Assembly: GCA_019911805.1 (NCBI GenBank)
Contig: JAIOJV010000016.1
Span: forward strand, 19,287 to 83,286
DNA from: Gammaproteobacteria bacterium
GTDB taxonomy: Bacteria; Pseudomonadota; Gammaproteobacteria; Thiohalobacterales; Thiohalobacteraceae
Length of the DNA: 64,000 nt
Direction: 5' to 3'
Below the pieces are notes generated by a model. That model was not told where the DNA came from, ran no database searches, and saw only the letters and a program-made list of their open reading frames with translations. A program made the position numbers and the translations under genes. The first letter of the stretch is position 1; the number at the start of each line of letters is the position of its first letter. This document shows positions 40,062 through 48,244 of the stretch, one piece after another.

Positions 40062-40874
40062 TCAGAAGCAATGCTCCGGCGCAGGAAAGCTGCCGTCCTG
40101 GACGGCCCGGAGGTAGGCCTCGACGGCAGCCTGGATGCTGCCGGCGCCGGCCATGAAATCCCTGGCGAATCTGGGCGCTTTACCAGGCGTGATGCCAAGC
40201 ATGTCCTGCAGGACCAGTACCTGGCCGTCGCACTCGGGACCGGCACCGATGCCGATCACCGGCATGCTGACGGCGCGGGTGATCTCGCCAGCCAGTGCCG
40301 CCGGCACGCACTCCAGCACCAGCAGCGCGGCACCGGCGGACTCCAGGCCGCGCGCATCCTCGAGGATGGCGTGCGCCGCCTCGCGCTCGCGTCCCTGGAC
40401 GCGGTAGCCACCGAGCTGGTGCACCGATTGTGGCAACAGCCCCAGGTGGCCGCAGACCGGGATGCCCTGCTGTACCAGATCGTGAACGATCTCGGTGACC
40501 CGCGCACCGCCTTCGAGCTTGACCATCTGCGCCCCGCCTTCGCGCATCAATCGCGCGGCGTTGGCCAGCGCCGCGCGCACGTCCGCATAGGTCATGAATG
40601 GCATATCCACCACGCGCAGGGCACGGCGTGCCCCGCGGGCGACGGCGGCGGCATGGTAGATCATGTCATCCAGCGTCACCGGCAGCGTCGATTCCCGTCC
40701 CTGTACCACCATACCGAGCGAGTCACCGACGATGATCATGTCCACGCCAGCCGCGTCGATCAGCCGGGCGAAGCCGGCGTCATAGGCGGTGAGGCAGGTG
40801 ATCTTCTCGCCGGCCGCCTTCATACGCGCGAGGCTGGCGCGGGTGACAGGCTGACTGGGGTTGTGACTGCTCAT
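40062..40874 (-). CDS. panB: 3-methyl-2-oxobutanoate hydroxymethyltransferase
   Basis: First step of pantoate synthesis, transferring a hydroxymethyl group from methylene-THF to ketoisovalerate. 270 residues. Metal and substrate motifs include ITCLTAYDAGFARLID, VGDSLGMVVQG, VKLEGG, GHLGLLPQSVHQLGGY and IGIGAGPECDGQVLVLQDMLG. It lies 44 bp after the deoxynucleoside kinase gene. Confidence 0.97.
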   Translation of the reverse strand: MSSHNPSQPVTRASLARMKAAGEKITCLTAYDAGFARLIDAAGVDMIIVGDSLGMVVQGRESTLPVTLDDMIYHAAAVARGARRALRVVDMPFMTYADVRAALANAARLMREGGAQMVKLEGGARVTEIVHDLVQQGIPVCGHLGLLPQSVHQLGGYRVQGREREAAHAILEDARGLESAGAALLVLECVPAALAGEITRAVSMPVIGIGAGPECDGQVLVLQDMLGITPGKAPRFARDFMAGAGSIQAAVEAYLRAVQDGSFPAPEHCF

Positions 40875-40918
40875 GGCTGTGTGCCCTCATGTCGACGAGA
40901 CCGCGTGGTGGCTGAAGT

Positions 40919-41569
40919 CTACAGGGAAACCGGCATGGGGTTGAAATAGTGCCGGCCACTGCCGAGGCGATGGATCTGCTCCAACAGCTCTGCATAGGCC
41001 GTCTCGTCATTGATCAGATCGATGTGTGCGGCATTCACGATCAGCAACGGACAGGCGTCGAATTCGAAGAAGAACTTCGCGTAACCCTCGGACAGACGCT
41101 CCAGATAACCGGCATCGATGTGCTGTTCGTAGACGATGCCACGTCGGGCAATGCGCCCGAGCAGCACGTCCACCGGCGCCTGCAGATAGATCACCAGATC
41201 CGGCATCGGGGCGTCCAGTGTCAGGTGGCCGTAGACCTGCTCGTAGAGCTTGTATTCCTGCTCGTCCAACGTCATGCGGGCGAACAGCTGATCCTTCTCG
41301 ATCAGAAAATCTGCAACCCGCACCGGCCGGAACATGTCGCCCTGGCGCAGCTCCTGCATCTGGCGCGCGCGTTGCAACAGGAAGAACAACTGCGTGGACA
41401 ATGCGCCCTGGCGCGGATTACGGTAGAAGCGTTCCAGGAACGGATTCTCCGCCGCATCCTCCAGCAGCAGTTCGCTGCCGAAGCTGTCCGCGAGCCGCCG
41501 CGCCAGGCTCGTCTTGCCCACCCCGATGGGCCCTTCGACCACGATGTAGCCGGGATTCGGTTCAATCAT
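40919..41569 (-). CDS. Deoxynucleoside kinase family protein (deoxyadenosine/deoxyguanosine kinase type)
   Basis: 216 residues with the P-loop EGPIGVGKTSLAR at the N-terminus. The dNK-family features LEDAAENPFLERFY, DFLIEKDQLFA and the arginine-rich lid (GRIARRGIVYEQHID) follow. Likely phosphorylates purine deoxynucleosides for salvage. The substrate is inferred from family and from its usual place between folK and panB in gammaproteobacteria. No signal peptide. Confidence 0.85.
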   Translation of the reverse strand: MIEPNPGYIVVEGPIGVGKTSLARRLADSFGSELLLEDAAENPFLERFYRNPRQGALSTQLFFLLQRARQMQELRQGDMFRPVRVADFLIEKDQLFARMTLDEQEYKLYEQVYGHLTLDAPMPDLVIYLQAPVDVLLGRIARRGIVYEQHIDAGYLERLSEGYAKFFFEFDACPLLIVNAAHIDLINDETAYAELLEQIHRLGSGRHYFNPMPVSL

Positions 41570-41604
41570 GCCTGCAGCTTCGCTATTCGATATTCGTTTT
41601 TATT

Positions 41605-41781
41605 ACCACGAAATCCACAAAAAACCTGGCGGACAATTCCTTCCAGGAACGCTCGCCTGAATCCGTCATCCTGGTACATGCTGGGATCCAGTTCTGCGAA
41701 TCTGTGGATTCCCACTTCCACGTGATGGACGGGGCGCATTGTTCAGCATTCCCTCGGCAGCACTTTCGCGGATTTCGTGGT
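41605..41781. repeat. Inverted repeat with ACCACGAAATCC arms between dNK and folK genes
   Basis: The left arm ACCACGAAATCCACAAAA (41605-41622) pairs with the right arm TTTCGCGGATTTCGTGGT (41764-41781). It resembles the A family in its CCACGAA edge and its position, but is a separate word seen only once here. The spacer of about 230 bp holds no gene. Confidence 0.65.
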
Positions 41782-41798
41782 CACCCGATCCGTCACAG

Positions 41799-42299
41799 TC
41801 ACTTGCTGCCCCCCACCAACCTTTCCAGACCCTCGGGCGGGCAGCGCGTCAGCAGGGCCGGCAGCGGGCCCAGGCCGGGGATGTCCAGGTCCGGCGCAAG
41901 TTCGGCCAGTGGATAGAGCACAAAGTTGCGCGCGGCGATGCCTGGGTGTGGTACCTGCAGGCGGGCGCTGTCGATACGCCGGTCAGTGTAGAGGAGGATA
42001 TCCAGATCGAGCGTGCGCGGCCCCCAGCGCTCGCCGCTGCGGTCGCGGCCGGCGCGTGCCTCGATTGCCTGCAGGGCATCGAGCAGCGTCTCGGGTGCGA
42101 GCCGCGTGTGCAGGCGCGCGACGGCATTGATATAGTCGGGCTGGCCCGGCGGCCCCATGGGTGCGCTGCGGTAGAGCTGCGAACATCCGGCGAGCTCGGT
42201 CTGCTCCAGCGCGGCCAGTGCGGCCAGACCGGCCCGCACCTGGCGCACCGGGTCATCGAGGTTGCTGCCCAGCCCCACGAAGACTGTCTCCGCGCCCAC
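41799..42299 (-). CDS. folK: 2-amino-4-hydroxy-6-hydroxymethyldihydropteridine pyrophosphokinase
   Basis: Transfers pyrophosphate from ATP to hydroxymethyldihydropterin in folate synthesis. 166 residues. The start VFVGLGSNLDDP, the SQLYRSAPMGPPGQPDYINAVA loop and the HPPK signature RWGPRTLDLDILLY are clear. The GTG start codon at 42299 abuts the pcnB stop with no gap, so translation is probably coupled. Confidence 0.96.
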   Translation of the reverse strand: MGAETVFVGLGSNLDDPVRQVRAGLAALAALEQTELAGCSQLYRSAPMGPPGQPDYINAVARLHTRLAPETLLDALQAIEARAGRDRSGERWGPRTLDLDILLYTDRRIDSARLQVPHPGIAARNFVLYPLAELAPDLDIPGLGPLPALLTRCPPEGLERLVGGSK

Positions 42300-43703
42300 C
42301 TAGCCGTCGCCGCCGTCCGTGCCGCCGGCATCGGTCGCGGCGGGGGACGCACGCGCTCCCGCATCCACCCCCTCTCCTTCGGTCTGGGACTTGGCGCCGT
42401 TGCGTCTGCGCCGCCGGCGCTTCTTGGCCTTCTTCTCGGGGGCCAGCATCGCCTCGCGCGCCTCGCCGGGCTGCTCCTGGAAGTCCGTCCACCACTGACA
42501 GAGCTCCAAATCCACCTCGCCCGACTCGCCGCGCAGCAGCAGAAAATCGTAGGCGGCACGGAAGCGCGGGTGACTGACCAGCCGCAGCGGACGTCGCCCG
42601 CTGCGCTGCTCGAAGCGTGGCTGCAGCGACCAGATCTCGCGCATCGGCAGACTGAAACGCTTGGGGATGGCGGTGTGGCTGGCCTGTGCGTTGACGATCC
42701 AGTTGCCGGCCGCCTGCAGCGCGGCGAGATCGCCCAGCTCCTGAGCCGTTGCCCGCCAGCGTTTGAGCACCGGCGGCCACAGCAACGCGGCGAACAGAAA
42801 CGCGGGCGTGACCGGCCGCCCGTCGGCGACGCGCTGGTCGGTATTTTCCAGCGCGCGGCCGATGAGAATCTGCGGGTGGCCATCGATCTCCTCGGCCAGC
42901 GCCGCCTCGGAGTCCGGAAACAGCTTGCCGAACAGACCGTAGTGGCGCAGCAGTCCGAAGCCGGTGAGGCCCTCGCCCGCCATGAACAGCTTGAGCACCT
43001 CTTCGTAGAGGCGCGCCGAAGAAATATCGAACAACAGATCCGACAGGACGGGGATGGGCGCGGCGGTGGCGTCATCGATACGAAAGCCGAGCTTGGCGGC
43101 GAAGCGCACCGCCCGCAGCATACGTACCGGGTCTTCGCGGTAGCGCGCCGTGGGATCGCCGATCAGGCGCAGCAGGCCGGCACGCAAATCGTCCATCCCA
43201 CCGACGAAGTCACGCACCGAAAAATCGGCGATGTCGTAATACAGGGCGTTGACGGTGAAGTCGCGCCGCCAGGCGTCCTCCTCGAAGGTACCGTAGACAT
43301 TGTCGCGGAGGATGCGCCCCTCGTCGGTCATAGTGAGCTCGGCGACGTCGTCCTCACCCGGCGCGTGCTGGCCGCGGAAGGTCGCCACTTCGATGACCTC
43401 GCGGCCGAAGACGATATGGGCAAGCCGGAAGCGTCGGCCGATCAGCCGGCAGTTACGGAACAGCTGCCGCACCTCGTCGGGATGGGCGTCGGTGGCGACG
43501 TCGAAATCCTTGGGTTCGCGCCCGAGCAGCAGATCGCGCACCCCACCGCCGACGAGGCAGGCCTGATGGCCGGCATCCTTGAGGCGATACAGTACCTTCA
43601 GCGCATTCGGGCTGATATTGGCGCGGGAGATCGCGTGTTCGGAGCGCGGGATGACGGTGGATGTGGGTGGATTGATCGCTGTTTCTTCCTGCTGAACGGT
43701 CAC
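42300..43703 (-). CDS. pcnB: Poly(A) polymerase I
   Basis: Adds 3' A-tails to RNA and promotes decay. 467 residues, GTG start at 43703. N-terminal VIPRSEHAISR and ISPNALKVLYRL match E. coli PcnB. The nucleotidyltransferase motif is CLVGGGVRDLLLG with catalytic KDFDVATDAHP, and RRDFTVNALYYD follows. The C-terminal tail carries a run of basic residues (KKAKKRRRRRRNG), as expected for RNA-binding tails, then an acidic Gly-rich end. It is upstream of folK and divergent from tRNA-Glu. Confidence 0.95.
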   Translation of the reverse strand: MTVQQEETAINPPTSTVIPRSEHAISRANISPNALKVLYRLKDAGHQACLVGGGVRDLLLGREPKDFDVATDAHPDEVRQLFRNCRLIGRRFRLAHIVFGREVIEVATFRGQHAPGEDDVAELTMTDEGRILRDNVYGTFEEDAWRRDFTVNALYYDIADFSVRDFVGGMDDLRAGLLRLIGDPTARYREDPVRMLRAVRFAAKLGFRIDDATAAPIPVLSDLLFDISSARLYEEVLKLFMAGEGLTGFGLLRHYGLFGKLFPDSEAALAEEIDGHPQILIGRALENTDQRVADGRPVTPAFLFAALLWPPVLKRWRATAQELGDLAALQAAGNWIVNAQASHTAIPKRFSLPMREIWSLQPRFEQRSGRRPLRLVSHPRFRAAYDFLLLRGESGEVDLELCQWWTDFQEQPGEAREAMLAPEKKAKKRRRRRRNGAKSQTEGEGVDAGARASPAATDAGGTDGGDG

Positions 43704-43725
43704 GACGAGGGCGGTTGCGGTCTGC

Positions 43726-43753
43726 TTGTACTCGCCCGACGCGCGCGTATAAT
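43726..43753 (+). promoter_or_regulatory. Sigma-70 promoter of tRNA-Glu
   Basis: TTGTAC at 43726-43731, a 16-bp spacer, and a perfect TATAAT at 43748-43753. The tRNA begins 47 bp after the -10 box. Confidence 0.7.
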
Positions 43754-43800
43754 ACCACCGCTCAGCGCCCGGGTGCAGTCGCCAGGCGCGGTTTCGCTCC

Positions 43801-43875
43801 GCTCCCTTCGTCTAGTGGTTAGGACGCTGGCCTCTCACGCCGGTAACAGGGGTTCGAATCCCCTAGGGAGCGCCA
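43801..43875 (+). tRNA. tRNA-Glu (anticodon CTC)
   Basis: 75 nt with the CCA encoded. Acceptor stem GCTCCCT/AGGGAGC, D arm TCTAGTGGTTAGGA, and anticodon stem-loop CTGGC-CTCTCAC-GCCGG with anticodon CTC. T arm CAGGGGTTCGAATCCCCTA. It closely resembles E. coli tRNA-Glu in the TTCGTCTAG and T-arm regions, but reads GAG by its C at position 34. A D repeat follows 11 nt after the CCA. Confidence 0.96.
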
Positions 43876-43886
43876 TTTTCTCAGTG

Positions 43887-43999
43887 AGATACAAGAGTCA
43901 AGTTACAAGAGGCAAGTGAAAACCTGCGCCCGAATCCGCCGGCACAGGTACTCCATACCCTCGGAGACTGTTGTATCTTGCCACTTGTATCTTGCTAAC
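43887..43999. repeat. D-family inverted repeat between tRNA-Glu and a DUF2173-like gene
   Basis: The left arm at 43887-43918 (GATACAAGAGTCAAGTTACA) pairs with the right arm at 43970-43999 (TTGTATCTTGCCACTTGTAT). The loop of about 50 nt begins GAAAACC, like the loops of the other D elements. It could end the tRNA transcript and the opposing gene. Confidence 0.8.
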
Positions 44000-44004
44000 T
44001 GTTT

Positions 44005-44337
44005 TTAATAGGTTGCCGCATCGCGGAGCTCGCTCATGACGGTGTTCAGCGAGGTGTCGCGGTTGTCCACCAGGCAGACCAGATTCCCGACGCTGCACAC
44101 CGACGCGCCGCCGCCGCGCACGATCCAGCCGCGCGGTGGGGTCCAGCCGCGGACCTGAGTGAACATGGAGAGCTGATCGACGTTGGCCTGCACCATGCGT
44201 TTGTACTCCAGCGCGAAGTGCGCCAGGCGCGTCATGTCGGAGTCGTCCAGCATACCGTAGCCCTCCAGCAGCGACCCGTCATCGCGGAACAGACAGATGG
44301 CCTGCACGCCATCGATGGCCAGAAGACGTCGTATCAT
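44005..44337 (-). CDS. DUF2173-like small protein 1
   Basis: 110 residues, no signal or membrane segment. The alternating helix and strand pattern resembles small roadblock-type proteins. I recall this family as DUF2173, found in sulfur-oxidising and other chemolithotrophic bacteria; the function is not known. GWIVRGGGASVCSVGNLVCLVDN and SLNTVMSELRDA align with paralogue 3 (GGWVVRGPKYTVCAVANVFC and SLNAVMGLLRS). It lies 6 bp after paralogue 2, so they are co-transcribed. Confidence 0.72.
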   Translation of the reverse strand: MIRRLLAIDGVQAICLFRDDGSLLEGYGMLDDSDMTRLAHFALEYKRMVQANVDQLSMFTQVRGWTPPRGWIVRGGGASVCSVGNLVCLVDNRDTSLNTVMSELRDAATY

Positions 44338-44343
44338 GGCCGC

Positions 44344-44682
44344 CTACTCCGCCAGCGCCGCGTAGGCCTGTTCATAGTCCGCCTCTTCATTGCGCATGAC
44401 GACGCCGCAGTTCTCCGTTGTCACTGCCGTCCAGTCGAAGCCCACCAGCGTGAAGCCCTGGATCGGATAGAAACCCTGTGCGCCGGTCACCTTCTCCCAG
44501 CCGCGCGCCTGCATGGTGGCGATGGCGGTGTTGGCGACGCACACATGGCAGAGCAGATCGAGGCCCTCCGGTGTGAGCACGCTACCGGGGGCGATCCGGT
44601 GCATGCCCAGTTCACCGCGATCGGAAAACTCGAAGGCGGCCAGCGCGCCGGGCAGATTCATCAGTCGCTGCAGATCAGGCAT
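44344..44682 (-). CDS. DUF2173-like small protein 2
   Basis: 112 residues, the most divergent of three neighbouring paralogues. It shares the LMNLPGALAAFEFSDRGEL opening with the family (compare LATLEGVFATGEYSYRGDRF in paralogue 3), but replaces the GWxVRG segment with GFYPIQGFTLVGFDW and the middle with cysteine-containing LLCHVCVANTA. GGAGG lies upstream of its ATG. The function is unknown; the pairing suggests hetero-oligomers. Confidence 0.68.
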   Translation of the reverse strand: MPDLQRLMNLPGALAAFEFSDRGELGMHRIAPGSVLTPEGLDLLCHVCVANTAIATMQARGWEKVTGAQGFYPIQGFTLVGFDWTAVTTENCGVVMRNEEADYEQAYAALAE

Positions 44683-44832
44683 AGGGATTCATCCTCCAGA
44701 CAGGGAATACTGATCTTTCAAGATCGAGACGTGCGCCGACAACGGGGCGCTCCTCGTCCCTGGCCCTCCGCTGACCCGGACAGCGGGGGGCAGCGTCATC
44801 CAGACTTCAAGGGCCGCAGCGCTCAGCCCACC

Positions 44833-45186
44833 TTAGATGAGATCCTGCGGCGCACCCGCCAGGCGGCTGCGCAACAGGCCCATCACCGCGTTCAATGACG
44901 CCGTGTCGTTGTCCAGAAAGCAGAAGACGTTGGCCACGGCGCAGACGGTGTACTTCGGGCCGCGCACGACCCAGCCACCGGCCGGCGCGCCACCATCCGG
45001 ATGGATGCTTGCCATGATGTCGGTCTGCATATGCACGCCCATACTGGTGGCCCGGCACATGATGGAGGCCATGCGTGCGTGTTCTTCACTGATGCCGCCT
45101 TTGTAGGAGAAGCGGTCGCCGCGGTAGGAATACTCGCCCGTGGCGAACACCCCTTCCAGCGTGGCGAGATCGGCGATGAGCGACAT
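44833..45186 (-). CDS. DUF2173-like small protein 3
   Basis: 117 residues beginning MSLIADLATLEGVFATGEYS. It has the GGWVVRGPKYTVCAVANVF core and the terminal SLNAVMGLLRSRLAG helix. The first gene of the three, 150 bp upstream of paralogue 2. The start at 45186 is chosen because upstream residues do not match the other two. Cytoplasmic by prediction. No neighbour gives a firm functional clue; the flanking genes are tRNA-Glu and an RDD protein. Confidence 0.7.
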   Translation of the reverse strand: MSLIADLATLEGVFATGEYSYRGDRFSYKGGISEEHARMASIMCRATSMGVHMQTDIMASIHPDGGAPAGGWVVRGPKYTVCAVANVFCFLDNDTASLNAVMGLLRSRLAGAPQDLI

Positions 45187-45326
45187 ACGAACCCCCCAGC
45201 CCTGGCTTGTAATTATTTGGCTTGGCGGAAGGTGTAACACACTTTATTGATATTTGTCACGGTTGCGTCGGGGCGCCGGAATCTGGTACTTGTAGCGGTT
45301 GTTCCGAGTCGCCCGGCCGCCCCCGC

Positions 45327-45758
45327 ATGGCCCACACCCCTGAACTCCCAGCCGCCCCCCTGCGGACACGGCTCGCCGCACTGTTCTATGACAGCCTGCT
45401 GACATTCGCATTGCTCATGGTCGCGACCGCCGCGGCCTTCGGGCTCAAGGGTGGCAATGTCGCCCCACAGGACCCGCTCTTCCGGCTGTATCTACTGATG
45501 GTGATGGCGCTGTTCTTCTGTGGCTTCTGGGTGGCGGGCGGCCAGACGCTGGGGATGCGCAGCTGGCATCTGCGCGTGCAGCGCCGCGACGGCCGCCCAC
45601 TGGGCTGGTGGCAGGCACTGTGGCGGTTCGCGCTGGCGGTGCCCTCGGTGGGCCTGGCGGGGATCGGCCTGTGGTGGCTGCTGCTCGATCCACACCATCT
45701 GGCGCTGCACGACCGCCTGTCGGGCACGCGCGTGGTGGTGGTGCCGCGGCGGGCGTGA
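45327..45758 (+). CDS. RDD family membrane protein
   Basis: 143 residues with three membrane helices (about 20-40, 54-74 and 100-125). The family motif is LRTRLAALFYDSLL near the N-terminus (the Arg and Asp of RDD), with GGQTLGMRSWHLRV in the middle and LHDRLSGTRVV at the end. Function unknown; some members relate to ion or osmotic stress. Convergent with lptG, a frequent neighbour in gammaproteobacteria. Its TGA stop is the first word of an E repeat. Confidence 0.85.
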   Translation: MAHTPELPAAPLRTRLAALFYDSLLTFALLMVATAAAFGLKGGNVAPQDPLFRLYLLMVMALFFCGFWVAGGQTLGMRSWHLRVQRRDGRPLGWWQALWRFALAVPSVGLAGIGLWWLLLDPHHLALHDRLSGTRVVVVPRRA

Positions 45759-46097
45759 GGCGGGAGGCGGGAGGAGAAAGAAATTTGGCCACGGAAGCAC
45801 ACGGAAAAACACGGAAAGAAGTCATTGCTAAAATCCCGCAGGGCCACATGATGAGGCACAACAAACCCGGCACAGTCCGACCCTGCGCAATAAATTTTTC
45901 CTGAGGATTCCGTGGCCGAAAGTTATTGGGTTTTACGCCTTCAGATAAACCCCACCCAGTGATCGCTCGGTTTGAGCACTGGGCCTTTACATTGTTATTT
46001 TCCGTGTTTTTCCGTGTGCTTTCGTGGCCAATAAGGGTTTTTGCCTTTCACTCCTCACTCCTCACTCCTCACTCCTCACGCCTCACGCCTCACGCCC
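45754..46097. repeat. Composite inverted repeat: E arms around B arms between RDD gene and lptG
   Basis: E arm 45754-45778 (GCGTGAGGCGGGAGGCGGGA). B arm 45786-45817 (GGCCACGGAAGCACACGGAA). A long interior follows with an extra B fragment near 45908 and a CCCAGTG/CACTGGG hairpin at 45954-45982. B' arm 45998-46030 (TCCGTGTGCTTTCGTGGCC). E' arm 46048-46097 (CTCCTCACTCCTCACGCC words). It fills the 342-bp convergent spacer, without a gene, and touches both stop codons. Confidence 0.85.
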
Positions 46098-46100
46098 CGC

Positions 46101-47165
46101 TCACCGCACCGACCGCATCACCCACAGCCCGCCGCCGAGGAACAGCAGCGACGGCACCAGGGCGCTCAGCAGTGGTGGGAAACCATAGATCTGTCCCATA
46201 TGGCTCATGGTGCGGTTGAGCAGGAAGAACGCCACACCCGTCATGATGCCCCACAACAGACGCTGCCCGGCACTGACACTGCGCAACGGCCCGAATACGA
46301 ACGGGATGGACAGGAACAGCATCACCAGCCCGGCGAGCGGCGCGAACACCCGTTGCCAGAAGGCCAGTTCGTAGCGACCGGCATCGAGACCGTTGCTGCG
46401 CATATAGCGCGCATACCGGTAGAGATCACGCGCCGACAGATCCTCCGGGGCGATCGTCACCACGCTCAGCAGTTCAGGACTGAGCAGGCTCGGCCACACC
46501 AGCTGTTCGGCCTTGGTGATACGGAAACCGACCTCGCCCAGTTCACCGCGCTGCACCTCGTAGAGCCGCCAGCCGGTCGGGATGTGCTCTGCGAACGCGG
46601 CGTGCATGGCGGCCTCCAGCCGACCATCGGCGGCCAGATCGTAGACCTGCACGTCGGCCAGCCGCCCGTCCGGCAGGATCTGACCGATATTGATGAACTG
46701 CCGGCCGTCACGCGCCCAGAAGCCATACTGGCTGCGGAAGGTGATGGTCTCCGACTGCGCCAGGGCACGGCGCTGCTCGGCGAGTTGCTGGGTCCAGGGC
46801 GCCAGCCACTCGCCGGCCGCGGCGGCTACGAGCAGCAGGATCAGACCGGCCTGCAACACACTGCGGGCGATGCGCAGGATGGACACGCCGGCGGCACGCA
46901 TGCTCACCAGCTCGCTGTTGGAGGCCAGCACCCCCAGGCTCAGCAGGCTGCCGAGCAGCGCCGCCATCGGGAACAGCTGATGGATGCGCCCCGGCACCGT
47001 CAGACCGACGTAGGCGAAGGCGCTGGCGAGACCGTAGTTGCCCTTGCCGATGTCCTGCACCTCGTTGATGAAGGTGAAGAACAGGTCCACCGCCAGCAGG
47101 ATCAAGAGCGCCAGCAGCATGCCGCCGATCACTGTCTTGCCGAGGTAGCGGTCCAGAATCCTCAC
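46101..47165 (-). CDS. lptG: LPS export permease LptG
   Basis: Inner-membrane subunit of the LptB2FG transporter that pulls lipopolysaccharide from the membrane. 354 residues, with three helices at each end around a periplasmic beta-jellyroll domain. The start is a GTG at 47165 (VRILDRYLGKTVIGGML), and it overlaps the lptF stop as GTGA, so translation is coupled. The interior LASNSELVSMRAAGVSILRI is a YjgP/YjgQ signature. Its TGA stop adjoins the E' arm of the composite repeat. Confidence 0.94.
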   Translation of the reverse strand: MRILDRYLGKTVIGGMLLALLILLAVDLFFTFINEVQDIGKGNYGLASAFAYVGLTVPGRIHQLFPMAALLGSLLSLGVLASNSELVSMRAAGVSILRIARSVLQAGLILLLVAAAAGEWLAPWTQQLAEQRRALAQSETITFRSQYGFWARDGRQFINIGQILPDGRLADVQVYDLAADGRLEAAMHAAFAEHIPTGWRLYEVQRGELGEVGFRITKAEQLVWPSLLSPELLSVVTIAPEDLSARDLYRYARYMRSNGLDAGRYELAFWQRVFAPLAGLVMLFLSIPFVFGPLRSVSAGQRLLWGIMTGVAFFLLNRTMSHMGQIYGFPPLLSALVPSLLFLGGGLWVMRSVR

Positions 47166-48244
47166 GCCACCCTCCGTGGCCCGCGCATGCGCGTCAGCCA
47201 GAACAGCGCCAGCGTGATCGCCAGCGGTACGATGTGTACCCACCACATGCCCAGTCGTGCCGGAATCACACCCTTTTCCACCCACACCTGCGCGGTACCC
47301 ATCAGGTTGTAGTAGACGATGAACACCAGCACTGCGACGAACAGCTTGCCAAAGCGGCCCTGACGCGGCGTGGTGCGGCTGAGCGGCACGGCGAGCAGTA
47401 CCAGACTCAGCGTCGCCAGCGGCAGCGATAGACGCCATTGCAGCTCGGCGACATCCTTCAGATCATCCGAGCCCCACAGTTCCCGGGTGGAAATGGCGTC
47501 GCGCTTGACGGCGGGATTGAGCACCTCGACGGTCTCCAGCCGCACGCCGTGGCGCGCGAACTGCAGGATGCGGAATACCGTGTCACCGGGCATACCCTGA
47601 TAGCGGTAGCCATCCACCATGACCAGGAAGCGGTCGCCGCTGTTGGTGTCACGCGCGGGATAGGCGCTGCGCGCCGTGACCAGTGTCGGCACGCCGTCCT
47701 GGACGCTGCGTACGAACAGTCCCTCGAGCCGCTCGCGGTCCGGTGACACACGCTCGGCATAGAAGATCATGCGGCCGCTGCCCGCCTCCTGAAAACGCCC
47801 CGCGGTGATGACAGACAGATCGGTCTGGCTGGCAGCACGGGCGTGGACCTGGTAGCCGAACTCGGCAGTGCGCGGCGTGACGAACAGTGCCAGGGCGGCG
47901 ATGCCGACGGCCACCACCGCGGCGAGCGCGAGCAGCGGCCGGTAGAGCTGCGCCGTACCGATGCCACAGGCGGCGAGTGCCGTCATTTCGCTGTCTTTGT
48001 ACAGACGTCCCAGCGCCAGCAGTACGCCCAGATACAGTGTCAGCGGCAGCAGCACGACCAGATACCCGACTGACTTCAACCCCAGCAGAGTAAAGATGAC
48101 ACCCCCCGGTAGCTCGCCCGCCGCGGCTTCGCCGAGATAGCGCGCCAGCCGGTTGCTGACCACGATCACCCACAGCACGAGGGTGACCGCCAGCCAGTTA
48201 TGGACGACCTCCTTCAACAGGTAGCGATCGATGACCCGCAGCAT
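47162..48244 (-). CDS. lptF: LPS export permease LptF
   Basis: 360 residues, the partner of LptG in the LPS exporter. It begins MLRVIDRYLLKEVVHNWLAV, has LYKDSEMTALAACGIGTAQLYRPL typical of the YjgP family, and ends with three helices. The start at 48244 is chosen over an Arg-rich upstream extension. It is divergent from pepA, the same arrangement as in E. coli. Confidence 0.95.
   Translation of the reverse strand: MLRVIDRYLLKEVVHNWLAVTLVLWVIVVSNRLARYLGEAAAGELPGGVIFTLLGLKSVGYLVVLLPLTLYLGVLLALGRLYKDSEMTALAACGIGTAQLYRPLLALAAVVAVGIAALALFVTPRTAEFGYQVHARAASQTDLSVITAGRFQEAGSGRMIFYAERVSPDRERLEGLFVRSVQDGVPTLVTARSAYPARDTNSGDRFLVMVDGYRYQGMPGDTVFRILQFARHGVRLETVEVLNPAVKRDAISTRELWGSDDLKDVAELQWRLSLPLATLSLVLLAVPLSRTTPRQGRFGKLFVAVLVFIVYYNLMGTAQVWVEKGVIPARLGMWWVHIVPLAITLALFWLTRMRGPRRVA

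Noticed and set aside
41739..43919. 726-codon plus-strand frame running into tRNA-Glu
   Set aside because: Antisense to folK and pcnB and continues through a tRNA; no domain is visible.
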